Below, in pieces: positions 1 to 8,444 of a stretch of 64,000 nucleotides of DNA. The stretch covers positions 6,624-70,623 of the forward strand of contig CAYQQQ010000023.1 of NCBI GenBank assembly GCA_964420125.1. The letters are read 5' to 3'. Numbering within the stretch: the stretch's first letter is position 1; each line of letters starts with the position of its first letter. Made by a program: the position numbers and the translations under genes. The DNA comes from CAYQQQ01 sp964420125. GTDB taxonomy: Bacteria > Actinomycetota > Acidimicrobiia > Acidimicrobiales > Microtrichaceae. The notes beneath the pieces are model-generated. The model did no database searches. It was given only the letters and a program-made list of their open reading frames with translations, and was not told where the DNA came from.

Positions 1-1
1 C

Positions 2-166
2 ATCACCGCCATCGATCCCGAGCAGGGGATCGACCGTCAGTTCCTGGCGCTCGGACGAGCGCAGCTGCTCGGTGCCCGCATCCTCCAGATCTCCGGGGTC
101 TGGTACGTCACCGACGACCTTCCCTTCGCCACCGGTGAGTTCAACCTCGCCGTGCGGCGCCGGTGA
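2..166 (+). CDS. 3' end of an unidentified protein (partial)
   Basis: Only the last 54 codons lie in the window; the frame runs open from the left edge to a TGA at 164-166. The visible C-terminus contains the stretches ALGRAQLLGARILQ and SGVWYVTDDLPFATGEF and ends in three arginines. I do not recognise the family. The trehalose synthase gene begins 50 bases downstream with its own promoter-like hexamer, so this gene probably belongs to a separate transcript. It does not look like the end of GlgE, a frequent treS neighbour. Codon use is typical of the region, which favours a real gene tail over a chance frame. Confidence 0.5.
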   Translation: MTAIDPEQGIDRQFLALGRAQLLGARILQISGVWYVTDDLPFATGEFNLAVRRR

Positions 167-203
167 GACGCGACGGCCGGCTGTCGCGCCCCGTGGCCAC
201 CGA

Positions 204-209
204 TAGGCT
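204..209 (+). promoter_or_regulatory. -10 element TAGGCT for treS (leaderless type)
   Basis: TAGGCT ends 6 nt before the GTG start of treS, so transcription would begin at or next to the start codon. There is no Shine-Dalgarno sequence before the GTG, which agrees with a leaderless message. The same hexamer and spacing recur before the Eis-like gene. Confidence 0.5.
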
Positions 210-215
210 GGAGCG

Positions 216-1886
216 GTGACGCAGCACCCCCCTGGCGCCACCCGAGACGACCCGATGTGGTTCCGCACCGCCGTGTTCTACGAGGTGCTGGTGCGTGGCT
301 TCTACGACTCCTCCGGCGACGGCATCGGCGATCTCCGCGGGCTCACCCAGAAGCTGGACTACCTCGAGTGGCTGGGCATCGACTGCCTGTGGCTGCTGCC
401 CTTCTACCGTTCGCCGCTGCGCGACGGGGGCTACGACATCAGCGACTTCCTCACCGTGCACCCCGACTTCGGCAACGTCGAGGACGCGGTGCAGCTCATC
501 GAGGAGGCACACCGTCGGGGGATCCGTGTGATCGCCGACATGGTGATGAACCACACCTCGGACCAGCATCCCTGGTTCGTGGAGTCGCGCGCCGACCGCA
601 CGAACCCGAGGGCGGACTGGTACGTGTGGAACGACACCGATGATCGCTGGTCCGACGCCCGCATCATCTTCGTCGACAGCGAGCCCTCGAACTGGACCTG
701 GGACCACCAGCGCCAGCAGTACTACTGGCACCGCTTCTTCCAGCACCAGCCCGACCTCAACTACCGCAACACCGAGGTGCAGGACGCCATGGTCGACGTG
801 GTGCTCCACTGGCTGGCGCTCGGCCTCGACGGCTTCCGACTCGACGCGGTGCCCTACCTGTTCGAGGCCGACGGCACCAACGGGGAGAACCTGCCCGAGA
901 CGCACGACTACCTCCGCCGCCTCCGCAAGGAGGTGGATGCCCGCTACCCGGGCAAGGTGCTGTTGGCCGAGGCGAACCAGTGGCCCCAGGACGTGGTGGA
1001 GTACTTCGGCCAGGGCGACGAGTGCCACATGTGCTTCCACTTCCCGCTCATGCCCCGGATGTTCATGAGCCTCCGCCGGGAGGAGGCGGCGCCGGTCGAG
1101 GAGATCCTGGCGAACATCCCCGAGATCCCCGAGGGCTGCCAGTGGGGGATCTTCCTGCGCAACCACGACGAGCTCACCCTCGAGATGGTCACCGACGAGG
1201 AGCGGGACTACATGTACTCCGAGTACGCACAGGATCCCCGCATGCGGCGCAACGTGGGCATCGCCCGGCGCCTGTTCCCGCTGATCGACAACGACCGTCG
1301 CCAGGCCGAGCTGCTGCACTCCCTGCTGCTCACCCTCCCGGGGACGCCGATCCTCTACTACGGCGACGAGATCGGGATGGGTGACAACATCTACCTCGGC
1401 GACAGGGACGGTGTGCGCACCCCGATGCAGTGGAGCCCCGACCGCAACGGCGGGTTCTCCTCGGCGGACTTCGCCACCCTGTACCTGCCGCCGCTCATGG
1501 ATCCGATCCACGGCTTCTCCGCCACCAACGTCGAGGCGGAGCGGAGGGACGGCGCGTCGTTCCTCAACTGGCTGCGCAACGTGATGCTGGTGCGACGCCA
1601 GCACCCCGTGTTCGGCGTCGGGGGATTCGAGATCCTGGAGGTGTCCACGCCCGCGGTGTTCGCCTACCTGCGCACGCCGGCGGACACCGGTGCCCCCTAC
1701 GTCCTGTGCGTGGCCAACTTCTCGGGCAAGTCCCAGCCCGCCGAGCTGTACCTCCAGCACCACGCCGGCAAGCGCCCCGTGGAGATGCTGGGAGGCGTGG
1801 CCTTCCCGGAGATCGGCGAGCTCCCGTACTTCGTGACGCTCGCACCCTACGGTTTCATGTGGTTCGAGCTCTTCGAGCACTCCTGA
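216..1886 (+). CDS. treS: trehalose synthase (maltose alpha-D-glucosyltransferase)
   Basis: A cytoplasmic GH13 enzyme that interconverts maltose and trehalose by intramolecular transglucosylation. At 556 residues it has the usual TreS length. The TIM-barrel signatures are all present: MVMNHTSDQHPWF near 109-121, the nucleophile Asp210 in GFRLDAVPYL, the acid/base Glu252 in LLAEANQWP and the third carboxylate Asp318 in FLRNHDELT. The start is GTG 216, supported by the TAGGCT hexamer 6 nt upstream; an in-frame ATG lies at 255. It is followed by a maltokinase and a branching enzyme, the known TreS-Mak-GlgB grouping that turns trehalose into maltose-1-phosphate for GlgE-type glucan synthesis. No glgE is visible here. 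Confidence 0.95.
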   Translation: MTQHPPGATRDDPMWFRTAVFYEVLVRGFYDSSGDGIGDLRGLTQKLDYLEWLGIDCLWLLPFYRSPLRDGGYDISDFLTVHPDFGNVEDAVQLIEEAHRRGIRVIADMVMNHTSDQHPWFVESRADRTNPRADWYVWNDTDDRWSDARIIFVDSEPSNWTWDHQRQQYYWHRFFQHQPDLNYRNTEVQDAMVDVVLHWLALGLDGFRLDAVPYLFEADGTNGENLPETHDYLRRLRKEVDARYPGKVLLAEANQWPQDVVEYFGQGDECHMCFHFPLMPRMFMSLRREEAAPVEEILANIPEIPEGCQWGIFLRNHDELTLEMVTDEERDYMYSEYAQDPRMRRNVGIARRLFPLIDNDRRQAELLHSLLLTLPGTPILYYGDEIGMGDNIYLGDRDGVRTPMQWSPDRNGGFSSADFATLYLPPLMDPIHGFSATNVEAERRDGASFLNWLRNVMLVRRQHPVFGVGGFEILEVSTPAVFAYLRTPADTGAPYVLCVANFSGKSQPAELYLQHHAGKRPVEMLGGVAFPEIGELPYFVTLAPYGFMWFELFEHS

Positions 1887-1942
1887 GCCGCCGGGGCGCA
1901 CCGTGCGTCCCCCGAGAGAAAGCCTGTGCTGTCGACCCCGTC

Positions 1943-3286
1943 GTGTTCTCCAACGAACTGAGCGTGCTGCTGGCCCCGTTCCTGGCCGCGCAGCGCTGGT
2001 ACGCCCCCGTGGCGCGACCGCAGCTGAGGGTTCGGCGGCTGGACACGCTGCTCGACGGCTGGCCCACGCTGCTGTGGGTGCTGGTCGAGGTCCGCGGCGA
2101 GTCCACCGAGGGCGACGGCGACTGGTACCAGCTCCTGTTGGGGGCCACGGCCGACGAGCCGAGCGGCCTTCCCCCCGCCTCCCGACTGGGTTCGATGCCG
2201 ACGCCCCGTGGTCGGGCCTACCTCTTCGATGCGCTCGCCGACGAGGAGCTGGCGCTCGAGCTGTGCCGCCTCGTCGCCCCCAGGGTCCAGCCCGAGACCG
2301 TGCGCCTCCAGCCGGGGGAGCTCGCCAACACGTCGTTGGTGGTGAACGAGAGCCACATCGTCAAGGTGTTCCGGCGCCTTCAACGAGGTCCCAACCCCGA
2401 CGTCGAGGTCACCGAGGCTCTCGGCAGGGTCGGCTACGGCGGTGCGCCCGTGCCGGTGGCCGTCTGGCGGCGTGGCGGCACCGACCTGGCGGTGGTGCGG
2501 CGCTACGAGCGCAGCCGCGGCGTCGGCAGCGAGCTCGCACTCGACTCCCTGCGCGAGATGTTCAACCTCCGTCGGGCGCCCAGGGACTGCCGGCTGGACT
2601 TCGTGGACGAGGCCCAGGGCCTCGGTGCCGAGGTCGCCCGACTGCACGTGGCGCTCGCCGAGGCCTTCGGCGTCCACGAAGCGCGAGGCGGGGAGTGGGC
2701 CGCCGACCTCGCCGGGCAGCTGCACAGGGCCAGCGGCGGCCATCTGGACACCACCCGGATCGAAGGTGTGTACCGGCGTCTCGAGCGCGCCGACGACCTG
2801 GGTTCGGCCATCCGGATCCACGGCAACCTGGCGCTCGGCGAGGTGATCCGGTTGCAGCGCAACTGGATGGTGCTCGACTTCGAGGGCCAAGCGGCGCGCC
2901 CGGTGCAGGAGCGGCGTCGTGCCTCGTCCCCTCTTCGGGACGTGGCGGGGATGACGCGCTCGTTCCACCACGTCGCCTCGGGCGCGCTGCGAGAGGTGGA
3001 GGTCCCCGACGACGAGCTCCGGCTGTTGGCCGACGCCTGGTCCGAGCGCAACGTCAACGCCTTCCTCTCGGGCTACGCCAGCGAGGACGACGTGCACCGG
3101 CTCCTCCCCCGGGGACGCGAGAGCCGTGACGCCCTGTTGAGCGTGTTCGAGCTGGACCGTGCGGTGTACGAGGTCGTCTACGAGCTGGCCCACGGCCCGG
3201 AGCTGGCCGATCAGCCCGTGCGCGCCGTGGAGCGCTTGCTGGCCGACGCCGGGGACGACCCGCGCCGCCACGGGGGGAGTGGCTGA
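1943..3286 (+). CDS. mak: maltokinase (Mak/Pep2), catalytic Asp replaced by Asn
   Basis: Family function: ATP-dependent phosphorylation of maltose to alpha-maltose-1-phosphate. The start is GTG 1943, giving 447 residues (MFSNELSVLL...); this matches the family length and sits 56 bases after treS. The C-lobe has the family pattern with IHGNLALGEV near 292-301, WMVLDFEGQ and SPLRDVAGMTRSFHH. In characterised maltokinases the catalytic loop reads HGDLHLGQ; here the Asp is Asn295 and the second His is Ala. The DFEG metal-binding Asp is kept. The protein may therefore be weakly active or inactive, or the base may be an error. The next gene starts 2 bases after this stop, so the two are co-transcribed. 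Confidence 0.88.
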   Translation: MFSNELSVLLAPFLAAQRWYAPVARPQLRVRRLDTLLDGWPTLLWVLVEVRGESTEGDGDWYQLLLGATADEPSGLPPASRLGSMPTPRGRAYLFDALADEELALELCRLVAPRVQPETVRLQPGELANTSLVVNESHIVKVFRRLQRGPNPDVEVTEALGRVGYGGAPVPVAVWRRGGTDLAVVRRYERSRGVGSELALDSLREMFNLRRAPRDCRLDFVDEAQGLGAEVARLHVALAEAFGVHEARGGEWAADLAGQLHRASGGHLDTTRIEGVYRRLERADDLGSAIRIHGNLALGEVIRLQRNWMVLDFEGQAARPVQERRRASSPLRDVAGMTRSFHHVASGALREVEVPDDELRLLADAWSERNVNAFLSGYASEDDVHRLLPRGRESRDALLSVFELDRAVYEVVYELAHGPELADQPVRAVERLLADAGDDPRRHGGSG

Positions 3287-3288
3287 GC

Positions 3289-5199
3289 GTGTCCGTGCGG
3301 CCACCGGGCGACCTCGACCTCCACCTGTTCAACGAGGGGCGCCACCGCCGGCTGTGGGACGTGCTGGGCGCCCACCTGGTCGAGCTCCCCTCGAAGGAGT
3401 CCGGGGCGACCTTCGCCGTCTGGGCCCCCAACGCCACCGGGGTGTCGGTGCGGGGCGACTGGGACGCCTGGCAGGGGGCGGTCGAGCTGGAACCGCAGCG
3501 CTCGAGCGGGATCTGGTGGGGATCGGTGCGTGGGGTGCAGGAGGGGCAGGCCTACAAGTTCGAGGTGCACACCCCGGCGGGGGTGACGTTGCGCGCCGAC
3601 CCCATGGCTCGGCGGGCGGAGGTCCCTCCCTTGACCGCATCGGTGCTGGAGCGCTCACACCATCGCTGGGCCCGCAGCGCCGAGGTGTTCGGCGCGGAGC
3701 GCGCCGCTCGCAGCGCAGGGCGGATCTCGATCTACGAGGTGCACCTCGGCTCCTGGCGCCACCACCCCGGTCGCGGGCCGTGGACGGCGCTCGAGCTGGC
3801 AGCGGCGCTGCCGGCGTGGGTGGCGGAGCACGGGTTCACCCACGTGGAGCTGATGCCGCCGGCGACCCATCCCTTCGGCGGATCGTGGGGCTACCAGGTG
3901 ACCGGCTACTTCGCTCCCGACGCGAGGCTGGGCACACCCGACGACCTGCGCGTGCTGATCGAGGCCTTCCACGACCTGGGTGTCGGGGTGATCGTCGACT
4001 GGGTGCCTGCCCACTTCCCCCGAGACGAGTACGCCCTGGCCCGCTTCGACGGCACCGCGCTCTACGAGCACGCCGATCCCCGCCGGGGCGAGCACCCGGA
4101 CTGGGGCACCCTGGTGTTCAACCACGACCGCCACGAGGTCCGCGGCTTCCTCCTGGCCAACGCCCTGTACTGGCTGGGGGAGCTCCGGGCCGACGGTCTG
4201 CGCGTGGACGCGGTGGCGTCGATGCTCTACCGCGACTACTCCCGGGGCGAGGGGGAGTGGATCCCCAACGAGCACGGGGGTCGGGAGGACCTGGGTGCGG
4301 TGGCGTTCCTCCAGGAGCTCAACACGGTGGTGGCCGAGGAGCACCCTGGGGCGCTGGTGGTGGCCGAGGAGTCCACCTCGTGGGCGGGTGTCACCGCCCC
4401 GCCGGAGCGGGGTGGCCTCGGCTTCACCCACAAGTGGAACCTCGGATGGATGCACGACACCCTCGGCTACCTGCGGCGGGATCCCGTGCATCGGGCCCAC
4501 CACCACCACGAGATGACCTTCCCCATGGTCTACGCCCCCCACGAGCGGTGGATCCTGCCGCTCTCCCACGACGAGGTGGTGCACGGCAAGGCCTCGCTGC
4601 TGTCGAAGATGCCCGGCGACGAGTGGCAGCGCTTCGCCAACCTGCGGGCGCTGCTGGGATGGCAGTGGTGCCATCCGGGTCGCCAGCTGCTCTTCATGGG
4701 CGCAGAGCTGGCTCAGGTGCGCGAGTGGAGCCACGAGCGCGAGCTGGACTGGTGGCTGCTGGAGGATCCGCTCCACGACGGCGTCCGGCGGCTGGTGGCC
4801 GAGCTCAACCACCTCCAGGCCCACCTTCCGGCGCTGTGGGAAGGCGACGACCTGCCGCACGACACGTTCGGCTGGCTCGATCCCGACGACGCCGCCCACT
4901 CGGTGTTCGCGTTCTGGCGGCGGGCACCCTCCGGTGGTGCACCGGTGGTGGTGGTCGCCAACCTCACGCCCGTGCCGCGACCCGGCTACCAGGTGGGGGT
5001 ACCCCACGGCGGCACCTGGTCGCTCGTGCTCGACACCGACGACGCCCGGTGGGGGGGCAGCGGTCATCGCTCGGCGCCCGCCGGGGGATCCGCCGAGGCT
5101 GTCGGCGATCCTTGGCAGGCGCAGGCGTGGTCGCTCATGATCGCGCTCCCACCGATGTCGATCACGGTGTGGATCCCCGAGAGCGCTCTCAGCGCGTGA
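3289..5199 (+). CDS. glgB: 1,4-alpha-glucan branching enzyme
   Basis: Transfers alpha-1,4 glucan segments to alpha-1,6 branch points in glycogen-like polymer. Residues 30-125 form a CBM48-type domain (TFAVWAPNATGVSVRGDWDAW), followed by a GH13 barrel. Catalytic residues seen are nucleophile Asp307 in GLRVDAVASML, acid/base Glu360 in VVAEESTSW and Asp428 in LSHDEVVHGK. The length of 636 residues corresponds to branching enzymes lacking the extra N-terminal N1 module. The GTG start lies 2 bases after the maltokinase stop. It completes a three-gene trehalose-to-glucan unit with treS and mak. Confidence 0.95.
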   Translation: MSVRPPGDLDLHLFNEGRHRRLWDVLGAHLVELPSKESGATFAVWAPNATGVSVRGDWDAWQGAVELEPQRSSGIWWGSVRGVQEGQAYKFEVHTPAGVTLRADPMARRAEVPPLTASVLERSHHRWARSAEVFGAERAARSAGRISIYEVHLGSWRHHPGRGPWTALELAAALPAWVAEHGFTHVELMPPATHPFGGSWGYQVTGYFAPDARLGTPDDLRVLIEAFHDLGVGVIVDWVPAHFPRDEYALARFDGTALYEHADPRRGEHPDWGTLVFNHDRHEVRGFLLANALYWLGELRADGLRVDAVASMLYRDYSRGEGEWIPNEHGGREDLGAVAFLQELNTVVAEEHPGALVVAEESTSWAGVTAPPERGGLGFTHKWNLGWMHDTLGYLRRDPVHRAHHHHEMTFPMVYAPHERWILPLSHDEVVHGKASLLSKMPGDEWQRFANLRALLGWQWCHPGRQLLFMGAELAQVREWSHERELDWWLLEDPLHDGVRRLVAELNHLQAHLPALWEGDDLPHDTFGWLDPDDAAHSVFAFWRRAPSGGAPVVVVANLTPVPRPGYQVGVPHGGTWSLVLDTDDARWGGSGHRSAPAGGSAEAVGDPWQAQAWSLMIALPPMSITVWIPESALSA

Positions 5200-5221
5200 C
5201 AGTCCGCTGAGCTGCTCTCGG

Positions 5222-5227
5222 TACGGT
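5222..5227 (+). promoter_or_regulatory. -10 element TACGGT for the rhomboid gene
   Basis: TACGGT ends exactly 6 nt before GTG 5234. This supports that codon, rather than TTG 5228, as the start of a leaderless rhomboid message. Confidence 0.45.
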
Positions 5228-5233
5228 TTGGGC

Positions 5234-6064
5234 GTGGAGCCCCTGACGCAGACCACCTGCTACCGCCACCCGGATCGGGTGGCCGGCGTGCGGTGCCAGC
5301 GCTGCGAGCGGCCGATCTGCCCCGCGTGCATGGTGCAGGCGTCGGTGGGGTTCCAGTGCCCCGAGTGCGCCGGTGCCCGCAGGACCCGGGTGGTGAGCGG
5401 TGCCGCAGCGTTCGGCAGGGCGAGCGACCCGATCGTCACCAAGGTGCTCATCGGCATCAACGTGGCCTTCTACCTGCTGATGGTGGTCCGCGGTGGCGAC
5501 GCCATGGATGCCGCCGGCCCGGTGTTCGAGTGGGGGGCCACCTTCGGACCGTTCGTCGCACAGGGAGAGTGGTACCGGCTCGTCACGGGTGCCTTCCTGC
5601 ACGCCGGCCTGCTGCACCTGGCCATGAACATGTACCTGCTGTGGTTGCTGGGTCGCGTGCTGGAACCCGCCCTGGGCCGCGCCCGCTTCGGCATGCTCTA
5701 CGCCGCGTCGCTGCTCGGCGGCGCGCTCGGGGTGATGCTGGTGACGCCGGAGGCTGCCACCGTCGGGGCCTCCGGGGCCGTGTTCGGCCTCATGGGAGCC
5801 ATGGTGGTGCTGCAGTACCGCGCCGGTCAGAACCCGTGGCAGACGGGGATCCTGGGACTGGTGCTGTTGAACCTGGTGATCACCTTCGTGGTCCCGGGCA
5901 TCTCCATCGGGGGCCACGTCGGCGGCCTGCTCACCGGCGGAGTCGCGGCGCTCGGGATGACCGTCGGCACCGCCCGTCGACCCGTGCCGACGATCGCCCA
6001 CATCAGCGGTCTGCTCGTGCTGTGCGGCGTGCTCGCCGCCGGCGCCGTCCTGGCCGTTGCCTGA
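5234..6064 (+). CDS. rhomboid family intramembrane serine protease with N-terminal zinc-binding box
   Basis: A membrane protein of 276 residues. The N-terminus carries a B-box-like cysteine/histidine cluster (CYRHPDRVAGVRCQRCERP, then CPAC and CPEC), common in actinobacterial rhomboids. About six hydrophobic segments follow. The catalytic dyad is visible as Ser180 in the GASGAVFGL motif and His228 in GGHVGGLLTG. The enzyme would cleave transmembrane substrates within the bilayer; its substrate cannot be told from sequence. It is a single gene, ending against a hairpin and a convergent SRPBCC gene. Confidence 0.92.
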   Translation: MEPLTQTTCYRHPDRVAGVRCQRCERPICPACMVQASVGFQCPECAGARRTRVVSGAAAFGRASDPIVTKVLIGINVAFYLLMVVRGGDAMDAAGPVFEWGATFGPFVAQGEWYRLVTGAFLHAGLLHLAMNMYLLWLLGRVLEPALGRARFGMLYAASLLGGALGVMLVTPEAATVGASGAVFGLMGAMVVLQYRAGQNPWQTGILGLVLLNLVITFVVPGISIGGHVGGLLTGGVAALGMTVGTARRPVPTIAHISGLLVLCGVLAAGAVLAVA

Positions 6065-6067
6065 GCG

Positions 6068-6083
6068 GGCGGACGAGTCCGCC
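6068..6083. terminator. hairpin between convergent rhomboid and SRPBCC genes
   Basis: GGCGGA, loop CGAG, TCCGCC form a GC-rich stem 3 bases after the rhomboid stop. There is no T-run. A second short stem (GTGCC/GGCAC) follows immediately. Confidence 0.4.
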
Positions 6084-6116
6084 GTGCCTCGGGGCACCGG
6101 CCGAACTCGTGCGACC

Positions 6117-6602
6117 TCAGGGCAGCTGACCCGACTCGATCAACCAGCGCAGCCGCCGGAGGCTGCGGCGCCAGACGAGCCACAGCACGGGCGTGGCCGC
6201 CCATGCGCCGAACGGTCCGCCCATCCACCAGGGGAACCGCAGACGTTCCTTCCACACGAAGCGGGTCCTCGGGTGCCGTCGGGGCTCGCCACGGCGGCCA
6301 CGGCGGCGGCGCCCTCTGCCCCGCAGCGTGAAGGCACCCGATCCTGTCACGAGGCCCTCGTGGACGACACCCATGCGCCGTCCCCGTTCCCACGCTGTGA
6401 TGGCCATCTTGTCCACCAGGGCGAACGGCCCGACCCGGGTGAGGCAGTCGAAGGTGGTGCCGACCCCCTCGGTCCGTGCGCCGGTGAAGGTGATCCGCTC
6501 GGCGTCGCCCATCCAGCGCACGTGGGTCGAGATGTCCTCGATCGCGGCCCAGACCCGATCGGGTGAGGCGGGGATGGTGACGGCGACCCGGAGGCGGGAC
6601 AT
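6117..6602 (-). CDS. SRPBCC (polyketide cyclase/dehydrase-like) protein with a suspected double frameshift
   Basis: The ends are typical of SRPBCC lipid or ligand-binding proteins: an N-terminus with VTIPASPDRVWAAIEDISTH and a C-terminus with RFVWKERLRFPWWMGGPFG. The middle, about residues 94-112, is abnormally rich in Arg and Gly and uses AGA, AGG, CGA and CGT codons that the neighbours avoid. Over the same bases another frame reads AEGAAAVAAVASPDGTR in ordinary high-GC codons. It joins smoothly to the flanks if one G of the run at 6319-6322 is removed and one base is added near 6264-6275. ATG 6602 is the start. The ligand is unknown. Confidence 0.8.
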   Translation of the reverse strand: MSRLRVAVTIPASPDRVWAAIEDISTHVRWMGDAERITFTGARTEGVGTTFDCLTRVGPFALVDKMAITAWERGRRMGVVHEGLVTGSGAFTLRGRGRRRRGRRGEPRRHPRTRFVWKERLRFPWWMGGPFGAWAATPVLWLVWRRSLRRLRWLIESGQLP

Positions 6603-6658
6603 CGCGGGTCACGCTACCGGGTTGTGCTCGGAACGCCTCCTCGGGAAGGGTGGAGGCC

Positions 6659-7606
6659 GTGAGCGACACCCCTCCGCACCCGTTCGGCGCGCTCGGCGAG
6701 ATCGAGGAGATCCCGCCCGGCGACATCCTGCGCGACACCACTCCACACCCCGTCGAGGGGATCCCGGGTCGGTACGTCGGCCACGTCCCCGACGCGTGGC
6801 GGGTCATGTACGCGTTCGGCGGCACCACCATGGCCACCACGATCCGCGCGGCGGTCGTGGAGCTCGACCTTCCCGAGCTCGTTCCCGTCGGGGCGGAGTC
6901 GACCTTCTGCCAGGCCGTCCCCTGCGGCCCGGTCGCGCTGCAGGTCGAGGTGCTCCGTCGTGGCCGCAACGGCGCCCAGGCGCTGGTGCGGCTGTGGGCG
7001 CTCGACCCGGGCGACCCTGATCCCCGAGGTCCTGTCGGCAACGACATCGTCACCGCCGTGGTGCTGGGCCGCCGGAAGAAGACGCCGCTGGAGTTCCCCT
7101 CCGATCCCGCTCCGGAGGTGGCCGATCCGGAGTCGTGTCCGACGCGCGGGGACGACGATGCCAGCCCCTTCCGCCTCATCCCGTACCACCGCCAGACGGA
7201 CTTCCGCATGGCGCTCGGCGAGTGGGCTGCCGGCCGGCCGGTGCCCCCCGGGGATCCCTGCACGGCGTCGTGGTTCCGCTTCAACGTGTCACCACGCCTG
7301 GAGGACGGCACATGGGAGCCGGCCGCGTTGGCGGTCCCCGGTGACATCCTGGGTGCCGCCGTGCACTCCGGGCTGGGAAGCGAGTCGGGCTTCTTCTTCG
7401 TGATCTCGTTGCAGATCGGCCTCAAGTTCGTGGCCGACGCCCGCTCGGAGTGGATCCTCCAGCACACCCGGGCCCACTCCGCCTCTGCGGGCTACGCCAG
7501 CGGGCTCGCCGAGCTCTACGACATCGACCGGAACCTGGTGGCCATCGCCACCCAGACCGCGCTGCTGCGCCCGCTCACCTCGGATCCGGGGGCGATGGAC
7601 GCGTGA
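6659..7606 (+). CDS. thioesterase-like (double hotdog type) protein
   Basis: This 315-residue protein resembles actinobacterial acyl-CoA thioesterase-domain proteins. There is a weak two-half arrangement with a segment near GGTTMATTIRAAVVE and a second near GFFFVISLQIGLKFV. The start GTG 6659 is preceded by AAGGGTGGAGG, a strong ribosome site; the in-frame GTG 9 bases upstream overlaps that site and is rejected. It stands alone between a reverse-strand SRPBCC gene and a convergent methyltransferase. The family call rests on overall resemblance, and I cannot name catalytic residues. Confidence 0.5.
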   Translation: MSDTPPHPFGALGEIEEIPPGDILRDTTPHPVEGIPGRYVGHVPDAWRVMYAFGGTTMATTIRAAVVELDLPELVPVGAESTFCQAVPCGPVALQVEVLRRGRNGAQALVRLWALDPGDPDPRGPVGNDIVTAVVLGRRKKTPLEFPSDPAPEVADPESCPTRGDDDASPFRLIPYHRQTDFRMALGEWAAGRPVPPGDPCTASWFRFNVSPRLEDGTWEPAALAVPGDILGAAVHSGLGSESGFFFVISLQIGLKFVADARSEWILQHTRAHSASAGYASGLAELYDIDRNLVAIATQTALLRPLTSDPGAMDA

Positions 7607-7660
7607 TCCCATCCCGGCCTCTGACAGCGAGCTGAGCGCGGCTCGGGCGACGGTCGGCCC

Positions 7661-8395
7661 TCAGGAGTCCCGCTGGAACACCGACACCGTCCAGGCCGAC
7701 GAGCCGTCGTCGGGGGTGCCGGCGTGGTCGGTGCCGCGCTGCACCAGCTCCATGCCCGCTTCGGAGCACCATCGATCCAGCTCCGCCAGCTGGAGCACGC
7801 GGATCGCCCAGGGTCGGAGCCGCACCGGCTCGCCGTCGCGCAGCTCCACGTGGTTGCCGGTGACCACAGCGCTGGTCGGGTCCGTCCGGGTGGCGATGAG
7901 GACGACCACGTCCTCCTCCACCGTGCGCACCTCGAGCTCCGGTCGCTCGGAGGGGGAGCCGGCGAGGCGCTGCAGCTCCACGATCAGCACCCCGCCCGGC
8001 GCGAGCACCTCGGCTGCGCGGTGGATGCAGCGACGCTGGGCCTCGGGATCCGCCAGGTTCAACAGCAGGTTGCAGGCGGCGAGCACCGCGGAGAACGGCC
8101 CCGGCGGCCACGCGGATGGCGAGGCGGCGTCGCCGAGCACCGCCCGGACGCGTGGGCCGGCCTTGGACTCGAGCCGCGCCAGCATCTCCTCGGAGGCATC
8201 GAGGCCCGTCACCTCGAAGCCTGCATCGGCCAGCGGGATCGCCAGTCGTCCGGTGCCCACACCGAGCTCGAGCACACGGGAGCCGGGCGCCAGCAGGCGG
8301 AGGAGGTGCTCGACCACGGCGCCTTCGTCGCCGCCGGGGTACCAGCGATCGTAGACGTCGGCGAAGCTGCGACCGTAGCGACCGGGATCGGGCAT
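7661..8395 (-). CDS. class I SAM-dependent methyltransferase
   Basis: This soluble 244-residue protein has a Rossmann methyltransferase fold. Motif I is VLELGVGTGRLAIPLA, motif II FEVTGLDASEEML, and later motifs include FSAVLAACNLLLNL and LAPGGVLIVELQRL. The substrate is not predictable. ATG 8395 (MPDPGRYGRS) is the first plausible start; it lies 49 bases from the divergent GTG start of the MoxR-block membrane protein, so the two share a control region. It is convergent with the thioesterase-like gene. Confidence 0.85.
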   Translation of the reverse strand: MPDPGRYGRSFADVYDRWYPGGDEGAVVEHLLRLLAPGSRVLELGVGTGRLAIPLADAGFEVTGLDASEEMLARLESKAGPRVRAVLGDAASPSAWPPGPFSAVLAACNLLLNLADPEAQRRCIHRAAEVLAPGGVLIVELQRLAGSPSERPELEVRTVEEDVVVLIATRTDPTSAVVTGNHVELRDGEPVRLRPWAIRVLQLAELDRWCSEAGMELVQRGTDHAGTPDDGSSAWTVSVFQRDS

Positions 8396-8444
8396 GCCCG
8401 GAGTCTGTCGCGCTGCGCGGGTCGCGGTCGGCCATGATGTGGCG

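Noticed and set aside
141..1901. Long reverse-strand open frame opposite treS (and similar ones opposite mak, glgB, gatB, trpE and trpB)
   Set aside because: In high-GC DNA the frame opposite codons with G/C in the third position stays open by chance. The products are His-, Arg- and Val-rich with no recognisable domain, and the forward genes have complete catalytic motifs.
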